Positions 43,679-53,702 are shown, counted from the stretch's first letter. The stretch: DNA of 64,000 nucleotides from Bog-473 sp963763575 (GCA_963763575.1 CAVXPD010000004.1:124001-188000); one strand, 5' to 3'. The notes: generated by a model not told the origin, from the letters alone. A program made the numbers and translations.

Positions 43679-45091
43679 GTGCGCACCTCCCGCCTCGGCC
43701 GGCTCGCCGCCTCGGCGCTGTTCGCGGGCGCAGCCACGTCCGCAGCCGCTGCCTCCAGCGTCGTGGCGAGCGCCCCGCCGGCGGCCGCCTCCAGCCTGCC
43801 GAGCTGCAACCTCTCGGCCCTGGCCAAGCACAAGGGCGTGGTCGACATCTCGTTCTGGGAGTCGGCGTCCCAGGCCAACCTCACCACGCTGCAGTCGATC
43901 ACCACCGCATTCAATTCGTCGCAGTCGAAGGTGCACGTGACGCTCGTCACCCAGGCGGGCTACGACGACACCTGGCAGAAGTACGAGGCCGGCCTGACCA
44001 ACGGGCAGCTGCCCGCCGCGGTCCAGCTCGAGGACCAGCGCACCCAGGCCGCCATCGACACGCAGTCCCTCCTGCCCGTGCAGTCGTGCATGAACGCCGC
44101 GCACTACTCCACGAGCGACTACCTGCCCCGGCCCCTCGCCTACTGGAAGGTCAACGGCGTCCAATGGGCCCTGCCCTTCGCCGTTTCGGCGCCGATCGTG
44201 TACTACAACCAGAACGCCTTCACGAAGGCCGGGCTCAACCCGGCCGACCCCCCGTTGACGCTGTCGCAGATGCTCGCTGACGCCAAGGCGCTCAAGGCGT
44301 CCGGCAGCGGGATGGGCCTCGTCCTCGACCCTTGGCACCTCGAGACCTGGCTGGCGACGGCGAACCGCCTCTTCGTGAACAACAACAACGGCCGCAGCAC
44401 CCGCGCCACGAAGGCGGTCTTCGACACCCCGACGGCGGTCTCCATTTTCAGCCAGCTCAGCCAGCTGGTCCGCTCGGGCGACGCCACCACCAACCCTTCG
44501 ACGGGCCCTGACCAGTACGACAACCTGCTCGGCATCGGAAGCGGGAAGTACGGGATGACGATCGAGACGTCGGCCGCGCTCGGGACGGTGACCCAACTCC
44601 TGGGCCAGGGCCAGTACTCCAACGTCAAGCTGGGCGTCGGGCCGTTCCCGGTCTACAGCACGTCGGCGAAGGGCGGGATCGAGCCCGGTGGGTCGGGTGT
44701 GTACATCTCGAACAAGGTGCCCGCCATCCAACAGGCGGCAGCGTGGGAATACCTGTCGTACCTCCTGAACACGCAGTCCCAGGCGACCTGGGCGGCGGGA
44801 ACGGGCTACATCCCGGTCCGCAAGTCCTCGGCACAGACGGCGACGGTCCAGCGTCTATGGGCGACCAACCCGGGGTACAAAGTGGCCTACAACGAGATCA
44901 ACAACGGCGTGAACTCCCCTGCGACCTCTGGCTCGGTCATCGGCCCCTACGCGGACGTGCGCACCGACGTCTTGAACGCCGAGATCTCGATGTACACGGG
45001 CGGAGTCAAGGCGGCGACGGCCGTAAAGAATGCCCAGACGAACGCCACCTCCACTATCTCGTCGTACAACAGCCGGCTCGGGGCCCCGTAG
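43679..45091 (+). CDS. Extracellular sugar-binding protein of the ABC importer (UgpB-like)
   Basis: The 470-aa family-1 solute-binding protein has a signal peptide (RLGRLAASALFAGAATSAAA) without a lipobox at the usual place. The core follows: VDISFWESASQANLTTLQSITTAFNSSQ, VTQAGYDDTWQKYEAGLTNG, the SGMGLVLDPWHLETWLA segment and GGSGVYISNKVPAIQQAAAWEYLSYL. This resembles UgpB-type glycerol-3-phosphate or glycerophosphodiester binding proteins more than maltose types, but the ligand is not certain. A nearby glpK would fit glycerol phosphate use, yet it is 25 kb away. Start GTG at 43679. Confidence 0.85.
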   Translation: MRTSRLGRLAASALFAGAATSAAAASSVVASAPPAAASSLPSCNLSALAKHKGVVDISFWESASQANLTTLQSITTAFNSSQSKVHVTLVTQAGYDDTWQKYEAGLTNGQLPAAVQLEDQRTQAAIDTQSLLPVQSCMNAAHYSTSDYLPRPLAYWKVNGVQWALPFAVSAPIVYYNQNAFTKAGLNPADPPLTLSQMLADAKALKASGSGMGLVLDPWHLETWLATANRLFVNNNNGRSTRATKAVFDTPTAVSIFSQLSQLVRSGDATTNPSTGPDQYDNLLGIGSGKYGMTIETSAALGTVTQLLGQGQYSNVKLGVGPFPVYSTSAKGGIEPGGSGVYISNKVPAIQQAAAWEYLSYLLNTQSQATWAAGTGYIPVRKSSAQTATVQRLWATNPGYKVAYNEINNGVNSPATSGSVIGPYADVRTDVLNAEISMYTGGVKAATAVKNAQTNATSTISSYNSRLGAP

Positions 45092-45529
45092 AGCTCGTTG
45101 GGAGGGCATCCCCGCAGATGTCCTTCGATCGGCAATCCCACTAACAGCGGGGTGTGGCCTTGGTCACGAACCTCCCGAAGCGATGCCGGGCCATGGCTCC
45201 GGCGTTAAGGCCGCAATCGTGATCTATTTCTCGCGGTCTACGTGCCAAGACACCCGGGCCGCGTGCGGGTCCAGGGGGCGGAAGAGGGTGCGGCTTCTCC
45301 CGAGCGATGTATATGGCGTGGCTCTTGCCGATTCTCCCCGGCTGAGCCGCCCCATACGACCCAGCGAAACCCTCGGTCCTTCGATCAACGGCCGTCAGAC
45401 GCATCCCCGAATTGACCCCTGCACGCCCGTAGCCTTTGTCCTCCAGGGTCGGTGCGCCCCCTAGATCCTTGGGCACCCCGGCCGGGGACACGGGGCCGAA
45501 AGCCCCGCTTCGATCAAGGAGGTCCGGGA
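45092..45529. other. Intergenic region, no gene recognised
   Basis: About 440 bp follow the sugar-binding protein gene. Open frames here lack homology and ribosome-binding sites. AAGGAGG stands immediately before the next ATG at 45530. I found no convincing terminator or promoter motif. Confidence 0.45.
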
Positions 45530-45919
45530 ATGGACAACAACGGTCAAGGCTGGCTGGTTTTTGCAGCCGTCGCGCTCGGCATCGGCGGGATCATGCGGAT
45601 CTTCGACGCCATCTGGGCCTTCCGCTACCACGGGGCGGTTCCTGAGAACCTGCAGAACGCCCTGTGGGGACACACCCTGAAGAACTACGGATGGCTCTGG
45701 CTGATCGTCGGCATCATCCTCATCTTGTGCGCCTTCGGCGTGATGGCCCGCTCGCAGGTGAGCCGCTGGATCGGCATCTTCGCTGGTGCCGTCGCAGCCA
45801 TCAGCGCCATCTGGTGGATGCCCTACTACCCCATCTGGTCGCTCACCTACATCGCCCTGGGCCTGTTCGTCGTCTACGCCCTCGCCGCTCACGGCAGCCG
45901 GGAGACTGTCACCCAGTAG
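45530..45919 (+). CDS. DUF7144-like four-helix membrane protein
   Basis: The 129-aa product begins at an ATG after AAGGAGG. It has four membrane helices: WLVFAAVALGIGGIMRIFDA, LWLIVGIILILCAFGVMA, WIGIFAGAVAAISAIWWMPY and SLTYIALGLFVVYALAAHG. The motif IFDAIWAFRYHG and the WMPYYPIW turn are typical of DUF7144 (formerly lumped with DUF4383-like) proteins, common in Actinomycetota. Function unknown. The gene appears monocistronic. Confidence 0.8.
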   Translation: MDNNGQGWLVFAAVALGIGGIMRIFDAIWAFRYHGAVPENLQNALWGHTLKNYGWLWLIVGIILILCAFGVMARSQVSRWIGIFAGAVAAISAIWWMPYYPIWSLTYIALGLFVVYALAAHGSRETVTQ

Positions 45920-46046
45920 CCCGGTCTGGCCGGCCCCTGACGGACCCGGCGGGCGATCAGCGCCCAGGCCCCTCAGGCTGCTTCCCAACGCGTATTGAAC
46001 TCGGCCAATCCCTGGCGTGAGCCCTTTCACCTGGTAAATCAACTAA

Positions 46047-46083
46047 ATCACTAGAATTCACATACCCGCGTGTGTTTAGTGAT
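46047..46083 (+). promoter_or_regulatory. Inverted repeat upstream of the sulfate importer operon
   Basis: ATCACTA (46047-46053) and TAGTGAT (46077-46083) form a perfect 7-bp inverted repeat. It flanks an AT-rich segment that itself contains CACA...TGTG. It ends 22 bp before the binding-protein ATG (46106), which lacks a ribosome-binding site. Possible roles are an operator, or promoter elements of a near-leaderless transcript. Confidence 0.5.
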
Positions 46084-46105
46084 CAGAGTGCATTACTCTT
46101 TCGCC

Positions 46106-47185
46106 ATGCACTCCAACTCGACACACGATCTCGACGCGCCCGCGGTGGGCGACGCGCGCAACTCGTCGCGCCGACACCCCCGCCGTCCCCGCCGCCTGGC
46201 CGCTGCCGGTGCGGGCACCGTGCTGCTCGCCGCGGTCCCGCTCACGCTGGGCGCGGCCCCCGCCGGCGCCCAGAGCGGCGGCAGCGTCAACCTGGTCGCC
46301 TACTCGACCCCCAAGCCCGCCTACACCGTCCTGGCCCAAGACTTCGCCAAGACAAAGGCCGGCGCAGGCGTGACGGTCTCGTCCTCCTTCGGCCCGTCGG
46401 GTACCCAGGCCACCTCGGTCGCCGACGGTCTCCCCGCCGACCTCGTGAACTTCTCGCTCGAGCCCGACATGAGCAAGGTCGTCAAGGCCGGCTTGGTTTC
46501 GAGCTCGTGGGACAAGGGAGCGACCAAGGGCATGGTCACCAACTCGATCGTGTCGTTCATCGTGCGCCCCGGGAACCCCAAGCACATCACCACGTGGGCC
46601 GACCTCGTGAAGTCAGGGGTCGGCGTCATCACGCCGAACGTCTTCAGCTCGGGCAGCGCGAAGTGGAACCTCCTCGCGGCGTACGGGGCGGAGATCGAGC
46701 AGGGCAAGTCCGCCTCCCAGGCCCAGCAGTACCTCACCGAGTTGTTGCACAACGCCGTGGCGCAGCCCTCGAGCGCCAGCGCCGCCCTGCAGACGTTCCT
46801 CTCGGGGCAAGGCGACGTGCTCCTCGACTACGAGAGCGACGCGCTCTACGCCAAGTCGAAGGGTGAGGCCGTCGACGTCATCACGCCGCCGCAGACCATC
46901 GAGATCCAGAACCCGATCGCGGTGACCAAGACGGCCAGCCCCGCCGCCAAGGCGTTTCTCACGTACCTGCTCTCGCCGGCCGGCCAGACGGTGTGGGGCC
47001 AGCAGGGCTATCGCCCGGTCCTCGCCTCGGTGGCGAAGAAGTTCAACTTCCCCAAGCCCAAGACGCTGTTCACCATCAACACGCTCGGCGGCTGGACGGC
47101 GGTCAATACGAAGTTCTTCGACCCGCAGACCGGCATCGTGGCCAAGGACGAGCAGGGCCTCGGCGTCTCGACCGCCAGCGGGTAA
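46106..47185 (+). CDS. cysP: Sulfate ABC transporter substrate-binding protein
   Basis: The 359-aa secreted protein starts at ATG 46106. A long twin-Arg-like basic N-terminus (RRPRRLAAAGAGTVLLAA) is cleaved near AGAQSG. The mature part, SVNLVAYSTPKPAYTVLAQDFAKTKAG then SSSFGPSGTQATSVADGLPADLVNFSLEPDM, is the sulfate/thiosulfate-binding Sbp/CysP pattern with the anion-binding SGTQ segment. VVAIDVITP-type closing strands and FLTYLLSPAGQTVWGQQGYRPV follow. It starts an operon with CysT, CysW and CysA (4-bp gap). Sulfate versus thiosulfate preference is not determined. Confidence 0.88.
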   Translation: MHSNSTHDLDAPAVGDARNSSRRHPRRPRRLAAAGAGTVLLAAVPLTLGAAPAGAQSGGSVNLVAYSTPKPAYTVLAQDFAKTKAGAGVTVSSSFGPSGTQATSVADGLPADLVNFSLEPDMSKVVKAGLVSSSWDKGATKGMVTNSIVSFIVRPGNPKHITTWADLVKSGVGVITPNVFSSGSAKWNLLAAYGAEIEQGKSASQAQQYLTELLHNAVAQPSSASAALQTFLSGQGDVLLDYESDALYAKSKGEAVDVITPPQTIEIQNPIAVTKTASPAAKAFLTYLLSPAGQTVWGQQGYRPVLASVAKKFNFPKPKTLFTINTLGGWTAVNTKFFDPQTGIVAKDEQGLGVSTASG

Positions 47186-47189
47186 CCCA

Positions 47190-48113
47190 ATGACGAGCGT
47201 GCCCGCCCCCGTCGCCGACCTCGAGCCGGCCCCGGGGGGCGACGCGCCCACGGACCGCCCGCCAGGGCGGGGGTGGAGGCACCGCTACTCCCTGGTGGCG
47301 CCTACCCCCGCCCTGGCCAAGGCGGCGACGCGCGCCGGGAAGGTGGCCGGCCCCTCGCTCGCCGTCACCTACCTGTCCCTCCTCGTCCTCCTCCCGCTCG
47401 CCGCGCTCCTCACCAACGCGTTCAACGGCGGCTGGAGCACGTTCTGGGCGGCCGTGACCCAGCCCGAGGCGGTGGCCGCCCTCGAGCTCACGCTCGGCGC
47501 GGCGTTCATAGTCGCCATCGTCAACTCGGTCGCCGGGCTCGCCATCGCGTGGGTGCTCGTGCGCGACGACTTCCGTGGCAAGGCCATCGTGAGCGCCATC
47601 ATCGACCTCCCCTTCGCGCTGCCGACCATCGTCGCAGGCCTCACACTGCTCGCCCTCTACGGCGCCAACAGCCCCTTCCACGTCAACCTGGCCGGCACGC
47701 GCCTCGGCGTCGGTGCCGCGTTGCTGTTCGTGACGCTGCCTTTCTGCGTGCGCAGCGTCCAACCGGTCCTGGCCGAGCTCGATGCCGAGGTCGAGGAGGC
47801 CGCCTCCTCCCTCGGCGGCACCCCGCGGCAGGTATTGCGCCGCATCATCCTGCCGAGCGTGCTCCCGTCGGTCCTCGCCGGCGCGGGGCTCGCCTTCGCC
47901 AGGGCCGTGGGCGAGTTCGGCTCGGTGGTGCTCATCTCGGGCAACATCCCGTTCAAGACCGAGGTCGCCTCGTCGTGGATCTTCAGTCTCTCGCAGAGCG
48001 ATGACCTCCCGGCGGCCAGCGCGGTCTCGATCGTGCTCATCGCGATCTCGCTCGCCGTCCTCCTGGCCATCGGCTGGGCGCGTCGCCGCTTCGAGGTCCC
48101 GGAGTCGTTGTGA
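47190..48113 (+). CDS. cysT: Sulfate ABC transporter permease CysT
   Basis: This is a 307-aa inner-membrane permease. After a hydrophilic N-terminus the first helix is VTYLSLLVLLPLAALL. The cytoplasmic loop EEAASSLGGTPRQVLRRIIL docks on CysA, and VGEFGSVVLISGNIPFKTEVAS is strongly conserved among CysT proteins. About six helices. The stop overlaps the CysW start by 4 bases (GTGA), indicating coupled translation. Confidence 0.93.
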   Translation: MTSVPAPVADLEPAPGGDAPTDRPPGRGWRHRYSLVAPTPALAKAATRAGKVAGPSLAVTYLSLLVLLPLAALLTNAFNGGWSTFWAAVTQPEAVAALELTLGAAFIVAIVNSVAGLAIAWVLVRDDFRGKAIVSAIIDLPFALPTIVAGLTLLALYGANSPFHVNLAGTRLGVGAALLFVTLPFCVRSVQPVLAELDAEVEEAASSLGGTPRQVLRRIILPSVLPSVLAGAGLAFARAVGEFGSVVLISGNIPFKTEVASSWIFSLSQSDDLPAASAVSIVLIAISLAVLLAIGWARRRFEVPESL

Positions 48114-48931
48114 GGGACTCCCGCTGGCGCCTGCCGCTGCGTTTCGGCGCCCTGGGCTACCTGGCCCTGCTCGTCGTCCTGCCCGTCGGGACCGTGTTCT
48201 TCCGCGCCTTTCAGCACGGGCTCGGTGCGGCGTGGGACGCGCTGACCGCGCCCGACGCCCTGCACGCGCTGTGGCTCACGGTGCTCGTCGCCCTTATCGC
48301 CGTGCCGCTCAACACCATCTTCGGCGTCGGGGTGTCGCTCATCCTGGCCCGGCACCGCTTCCCCGGCGCCTGGCTGCTCGATGCGCTGGTCGACATCCCG
48401 CTCGCCATCTCCCCCGTCGTGATCGGCCTCGCGCTGATCCTCGTCTACGGTCACACGGGCTGGTTCGGCAACTGGCTGGCCGCCCGCGGCATCACGGTCA
48501 TCTTCTCGGTGCCCGGCATCGTCATGGCCTCGGCCGCGGTGTCGCTTCCCTACGTCGTGCGCGAAGTGCTCCCGGTGCTCCAGGAGATCGGCACCGAGCA
48601 GGAGCAGGCGGCCCGCACCCTCGGCGCCGGCGCGCTGACGGTGTTCCGGCGCATCACGCTCCCCAACATCCGGCGCGGCCTCGCCTACGGCGTGACGCTG
48701 ACCACCGCCCGCGTGCTGGGCGAGTTCGGGGCGGTGGCGATCGTGTCGGGCGCCATCGCCGGAAAGACGCAGACGCTGACCCTGTTCATATCCGACAGCA
48801 TCGACAACCTCGACCCGCAGAGCGCGTACGTCGGAGCGGTGGCCCTCTGCCTCGCCGCGCTCCTCGTGCTCACCGTCCTCACCTTGACCGACCGCAAACG
48901 CGACGAGTGGCACGGAAAGGCGACCGCATGA
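48110..48931 (+). CDS. cysW: Sulfate ABC transporter permease CysW
   Basis: The 273-aa second sulfate permease has helices starting LRFGALGYLALLVVLPVGTVF, then IPLAISPVVIGLALILVYG. The EAA-like loop is EQEQAARTLGAGALTVFRRI, followed by ARVLGEFGAVAIVSGAIAGK, characteristic of CysW, and a C-terminal DRKRDEWHG tail. GTG start overlapping CysT; its stop overlaps the CysA ATG (ATGA). Confidence 0.93.
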   Translation: MRDSRWRLPLRFGALGYLALLVVLPVGTVFFRAFQHGLGAAWDALTAPDALHALWLTVLVALIAVPLNTIFGVGVSLILARHRFPGAWLLDALVDIPLAISPVVIGLALILVYGHTGWFGNWLAARGITVIFSVPGIVMASAAVSLPYVVREVLPVLQEIGTEQEQAARTLGAGALTVFRRITLPNIRRGLAYGVTLTTARVLGEFGAVAIVSGAIAGKTQTLTLFISDSIDNLDPQSAYVGAVALCLAALLVLTVLTLTDRKRDEWHGKATA

Positions 48932-49932
48932 GCATCCACATCCAGTCCATCTCGAAGCGGTTCGGCGACGCCGTGGCGGTCGACGACGTGTCGCTCGAGG
49001 TGCCCACCGGGTCGCTGACGGCCCTCCTCGGCCCGAGCGGCGGCGGCAAGTCCACCTTGCTGCGCATCATCGCCGGCCTCGACGCCCCCGACACCGGCAC
49101 GGTGCGCATCGAGGGCGAGGACCTGACCGACACGCCGGCGCGCCGCCGCGGCGTGGGCTTCTGCTTCCAGCACTACGCGCCCTTCCGTCACCTGACGGTC
49201 CGCCGCAACGTCGCGTTCGGGCTCGAGATACGGCGCCGGCCCAAGGCCGAGATCAAGGCCCGGGTGGATGAACTGCTCGAGCTGGTTGGGCTCGCCCACC
49301 TCGGTGAGCGTTATCCCTCCCAGCTCTCGGGCGGCCAGCGCCAGCGCATGGCCCTGGCCCGGGCCCTCGCCATCGAGCCCAAGGTGCTGCTGCTCGACGA
49401 GCCCTTCGGCGCCCTCGACGCCCAGGTGCGCTCCCAGCTACGCCAGTGGCTGCGCGACCTGCACGACACCCTCCACGTGACGACCGTGCTCGTCACCCAC
49501 GACCAAGAGGAGGCGATGGAGGTGGCCGACCGGCTGGCCATCATCAACCAGGGCCGCCTCGAACAGGTCGGCACGCCGGCCGACATGTACGACCATCCGG
49601 CAACCGAATTCGTCCTGACCTTCCTCGGGCCGGCGACTCGCCTCAACGACGAGTGGGTACGGCCGCACGACCTGGTGGTCCACCGCGTCGAGGACGGCAC
49701 GCCGGCCGACGACGCCGTCGTGGGAAAGGTCACCCGCGTCACCCACCTTGGCTTCGAGGTCAGGGTCGACGTGGAGCTCACCGGCGCCCGGGGGAGCTGC
49801 TGGGTCCAGCTGAGCCGGGGCACGGCGGCGGACCTCGGCCTCGAGCCCGGTGAGGAGGTGTGGGTGGCGCGCCTGCCCGCACGACCTACCGCGCCGCGCT
49901 CTGCGCCGCAGGTCCCAAAGCTCAGCGCCTGA
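48928..49932 (+). CDS. cysA: Sulfate ABC transporter ATP-binding protein CysA
   Basis: CysA is the 334-aa ATPase of the sulfate importer. Walker A is GPSGGGKST, the Q-loop is in FCFQHYAPFRH, the signature is LSGGQRQR, Walker B is VLLLDEPFGALD, and the switch histidine is in LVTHDQEEAME. The C-terminal TOBE-like region includes EWVRPHDLVVH and VTRVTHLGFEVRVDVEL. Several bases are shared with the cysW stop. A strong hairpin follows 31 bp after its stop, ending the operon. Confidence 0.95.
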   Translation: MSIHIQSISKRFGDAVAVDDVSLEVPTGSLTALLGPSGGGKSTLLRIIAGLDAPDTGTVRIEGEDLTDTPARRRGVGFCFQHYAPFRHLTVRRNVAFGLEIRRRPKAEIKARVDELLELVGLAHLGERYPSQLSGGQRQRMALARALAIEPKVLLLDEPFGALDAQVRSQLRQWLRDLHDTLHVTTVLVTHDQEEAMEVADRLAIINQGRLEQVGTPADMYDHPATEFVLTFLGPATRLNDEWVRPHDLVVHRVEDGTPADDAVVGKVTRVTHLGFEVRVDVELTGARGSCWVQLSRGTAADLGLEPGEEVWVARLPARPTAPRSAPQVPKLSA

Positions 49933-49962
49933 ACAGACGCCCGAAGCAAGCCCGGAGGGCGT

Positions 49963-49992
49963 GAGTGCGGGCGCCACTCGGCGCCCGCACTC
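49963..49992 (+). terminator. Strong hairpin terminator after cysA
   Basis: GAGTGCGGGCGCC and GGCGCCCGCACTC form a perfect 13-bp GC-rich stem with loop ACTC, 31 bp past the cysA stop. No U-tract, but the stem strength and position make it the operon terminator. Confidence 0.75.
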
Positions 49993-50228
49993 GACCAACC
50001 CAAGCGGCCCGTCTGTCGGCGAGCGTGTTTCTCCTCGTCGGTCATCGAAACGCTGTTGGCCGGCGTCGCGTACGGGTGCAGGAACGCCAACGTCGACAGT
50101 GACGAGGCGACGGTGCAAGTGATGTCGCGACGGGTGGAACGCAATCACCGTGCCGTGCTGCCCTTGTCCTTGTACCCGTGCGGGTGACCCGATCCGCGCT
50201 CGGGTGAGAACGATCCGGGTCGAAAGGA

Positions 50229-50263
50229 GGAGGTGGGAGGGCCGTCGGGGCCCTCCCACCTCC
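50229..50263 (-). terminator. Strong hairpin terminator after the small secreted-protein gene
   Basis: GGAGGTGGGAGGGCC and GGCCCTCCCACCTCC form a perfect 15-bp stem around GTCGG. It lies 61 bp beyond the TGA (50324) of the minus-strand secreted-protein gene and could also stop any read-through from cysA. Confidence 0.7.
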
Positions 50264-50323
50264 ATTCACTGTCCGCCCGATCTCAGAACCGGGCGTCTTG
50301 TGCTTGCTGGTGCCGCGTTCCGA

Positions 50324-50967
50324 TCAGCCGAACGTGAACGTCGACGTCCCGGCCGTCCCGGTGAACTTGATGGACGTCAGGCCACCCGTCGCCTGACAGG
50401 CCGCGAGCAGCTGCGACGTCAGTGTCGTTGAACACCAGCGTCGCGGTGCTCGCCGCCGATCCCGCGGTGCCGTTCTTGAACGAGCCCATGGTGGTCGTTC
50501 CCGTTCCTCCGAGAACCGCCGTAAGCGGCGTCGCAGTGGTGTTCACCGTAATCGAGCCGGGCTTGAACTTGGTGGCTGCCGCTGTGCCACCCGTGGCGGT
50601 GTACTTGGTGGTGATGGTGGCTGCCGGGAGTCCGCTCGACTGCAGCGAGACGCAGTCGACCCCGGCGGCCAGCGTGACCGTGCTGGTCCCCTTGGCCCCG
50701 GTGATGGTGACACCCTTCTGTGTGAGGCCCTTGCTTGCCACCAGGCTTGCTCCCCGTCACGTGGGTGGTGAACTTGGTCGGGACGGTCGAAGGGGTGTTG
50801 AGGGTGAGCCCCGGCGAGATCGTGATCGAACCCGTGAGGTGCCCCTTGAGCGTGCCGGCGAAGACGACCGGCGTGGTGGCGGCCCCGCTCGGTCCGCTCG
50901 CCGCGATCACTGCGCTAGCCGGCAACGCCAACGCGGCCGCAGCCAACGCGAAGTTTCTCAGCGTCAT
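50324..50967 (-). pseudogene. Small secreted beta-rich protein, two single-base frameshifts
   Basis: The gene begins at ATG 50967 with AAGGAGG upstream and a clear signal peptide (LRNFALAAAALALPASAVIA). Frame 1 runs to HVTGSK and then needs a one-base skip near 50744 to continue LVASKGLTQKGVTITGAKG and a Thr/Ala-rich beta domain. A second skip near 50415 restores AACQATGGLTSIKFTGTAG and a TGA at 50324-50326. The repaired product is about 214 aa with two cysteines. Both lesions look like single extra bases. It is either a recent pseudogene or an assembly error. Function unknown; likely exported. Confidence 0.65.
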
Positions 50968-51217
50968 GATGCCTCCTTAGTGTCTGTGCGCTGATGCGGC
51001 CCCGCCGCATCAATCCGTAGCAGGACTTCCCCGAGCGGCCGTGTCGCAATCATGTGGCGTGACACCAACGCGACCATCGGTACGGCGCGGTAGCCCGGCG
51101 CGCGGAAAAGGATGAGGCTCTCGCGCAAGGGACGAACGAGAGCGCGCACATACCGAGCGTTTGCTGGGGAAGAATCTGCACGTTCGGTGAGATCCGCGAG
51201 GGATCGGTGCGCGACTG

Positions 51218-53420
51218 TCAGCCGGTCTGCGGATGCGTCGGAGTGGAGCCGTCCGCGTTCAGAATGTCGAAGCCGTCGGGCGTATTGAGGAAGCCCGGCG
51301 CCGTCCCCGGAGGTATCGGGGACGCCGTAGTTCCAAACGAGCGCTTGCGTTGTCGGGTCGATGGCAAGCATCCGGTCCCGATAGTCGTCGTTCGCCATCA
51401 AGACACCGCTCGGCAGCTGCTCGACCAGTGACGGCTGGTTGAGCCGATTGATTCCCGACGTCGCCCGGTACTCGTAGAGGATCTGGCCACTGCGGTTGAA
51501 CTCGACGAAGCCGCCGGGGTCTGAGTAGTCGGCACAGAGATAGAGGTTCGGACCGAGCTGCTGCGGATCGGAGGGGTAGCCGATGTCCAGGTGGGCCGTC
51601 CACACCAGCCCCCCGGTCGGGGTGTACTCGCTGACGTACGAGCCCCTCGTCTCGGACACCAAGATGTTCCCGTCTGTGAGTGGCGTGTCGCCGTTGGGTC
51701 CGCCGATTTCGGTCGGAGGGCCGTGGACACAGACTCCCGTCGTCCCGATCTGATTGACGACAGAGTCGGTGCTCGGATTGATAACGAGGATGCGGCAGTT
51801 GTCTGCGTCCGCCACAGTGATATTGCCGTTCTTCAGGAGATAGGCGTCGTCGGGCTCATGGAGGTAACCGGGTGCCGAACCTGGTTGGGCCGGATGGCCG
51901 TATTGCCACAACAGCTTGCCGCTCGGATACGCGATCTCGACGATGGTCTCGTTCTCCTCCTGGTTGGAGATGATCGCGGTCCCGTGGTCCATGAAGAACG
52001 TGTCGTCGGGGAAGTAGAACCCCCCGGGTCCAGGGGGCGGCGGCATGGTGGGGGGGTTCGGATACGTCCAGATCACAGTGCCGGTGTCGTCCAGCACCAG
52101 CATCCGGTTGTTGCCGCGGTCGGCGATGAGCAGCTTCTCGCCGAAGTAGGGCGAACCGGCACCGGGAGCCCCGGCGGTGCCGAACTTCGTATTAGGCCGC
52201 AACATCTGGACATCTGAGGTCGGCGTGCCGCTGCTCTCGCCGCCGATGAGCCACGCCGTGTCGCCGACAACGGCGACCGCCGCGTTGGACAACGCGGCGA
52301 TCAGGTGCCCGGCGACGAGGGCCTTCCCCGACCGGGGGTCGAAGGCGTAGACCGTTCCCGAGTCGGCCGACCCGTTGGTGCCTCCCGCGATGTAGATCAC
52401 GCCGCCCAACGTGACGGCCGAGGCGCCGAGCAGAGCTTGAGGTAGGTGGCCCACCACGCTGATCCGGCCTGACGAGGTGTCGACTTGCTGGACGTCGTTC
52501 ACCGCTGCGCCCGTGCCCCCGACCTGCTGCCCCCCGAAGACATAGATGCTCCGTCCGAGTACAGCGGCCGCCGGATAACGCACCGGCACCGGCAGCGACC
52601 CGACCGGGTGGAACGAGCTGCCGTTCGCCGTCGCCAGCACCTGGGGGTCGGCCTTGGTCCCGTCGTAGCCACCAATGAGGTACGCCGTCTTGCCGACGGT
52701 TACCGCGACCGCGTCGGACCTGGGCTGGGGCAGCTGCCCGGCGACGATCGCCGTTGCGGAGGCGCCCGCCGCGGACAAGGGAAACGACTGCACGGTCGCG
52801 AAGGAGTTCGAGACACCGCCGCCGAATACGAGGACGCGTCCGCCAAGCACCACCCCGGCCGCGTCGTGCGTCGCCGTCGCAAGAGAGCCGGAGGCGGTCG
52901 CCGTTCCGGCCGCGACCCCGAGAGCGACCACGCTCGCCGTCGTCTTGTTGCCCGCGGTCAGGCCACCCAGCAGGGCGACGCTGCCGGCGGCGGCGCTGGG
53001 GACGGCGACCTCACGACTCAGCGGCTGTGCAAGCTGCCACGGGAGGAGTCCCGACTCGATGGCGGACAGTCCATTCGTGCTTGTGTCGAGCGCAGGCGAA
53101 CGTTCCCCACGCGGATGGGAACCGGTGCCTTCACCGTGGCGCGAGGTCGTCGACGTGCTCTGCGAAGCCGCGTGATCGCCCGTGCCTTGCCCCGACGTCG
53201 ACATGACGCTGACCAGGGCTATTACCAGGGCGACGACGGCAACGAACCCCGCCACCGCCAATGTGCGCCGCCGACGTTCCAAAGTCCGTCTCCGGCGTTC
53301 CGAAAGATGCTGCCCCGCCGGGCCTCGCGCGCTCACTGGAGCGCCATATTGGCCGCTCCGTCGGACGCGGGCCAGGATCTCAGGCCGCAACGCCACTACC
53401 CGGGATTCCCTCACGGTCAA
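51218..53420 (-). CDS. Membrane-anchored Kelch/NHL-type double propeller protein, C-terminal frameshift
   Basis: The protein has a basic N-terminus (RRRRTLERRRRTL), one membrane helix (VAGFVAVVALVIALVSV, about 56-72) and a Ser/Thr-rich linker. A Kelch-like propeller follows (AAVLGRSIYVFGGQQVGG, SAVTLGGVIYIAGGTNGS, AVAVVGDTAWLIGGESSG), then an NHL/arylsulfotransferase-like propeller (LLIADRGNNRMLVLDDTGTV, LKNGNITVADADNCRILVIN). As written, the frame shifts at a G4 run (51305-51308). Skipping one base restores GTAPGFLNTPDGFDILNADG and a TGA at 51218-51220. The TTG at 53420 is one possible start; GTG 53396 has a better ribosome-binding site. Likely an extracytoplasmic binding scaffold. Confidence 0.75.
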
Positions 53421-53702
53421 TTGCCGGTGGGCAACGCGGGTCCGCCACGTCGCCCAAAGGCGGAACAGCCAAAGGAGACCGGGGAAATTCAGGTCGGCCA
53501 GCCGGCGCCCGGACAGACCTCATCGCGCGTCGTCGGGAGGGGATCGTCCAAGCGGCCGCACAGAGCGCCCGACAGCCGGCATCGCCCCTTTGGGGTGGCA
53601 CGTGGGTACAGATATGCATCGACACATCGAACGGACGCGTTCGTTGGCTGTACTGCGAACGAGCTTGGAGCGACTCCGGCGCTCTTGTGGAACCATTGCG
53701 AG

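Noticed and set aside
52485..53702. Upstream extension of the MDR oxidoreductase frame
   Set aside because: It is antisense to the Kelch/NHL protein gene and Arg-rich; enzyme homology starts at the ATG at 53703.
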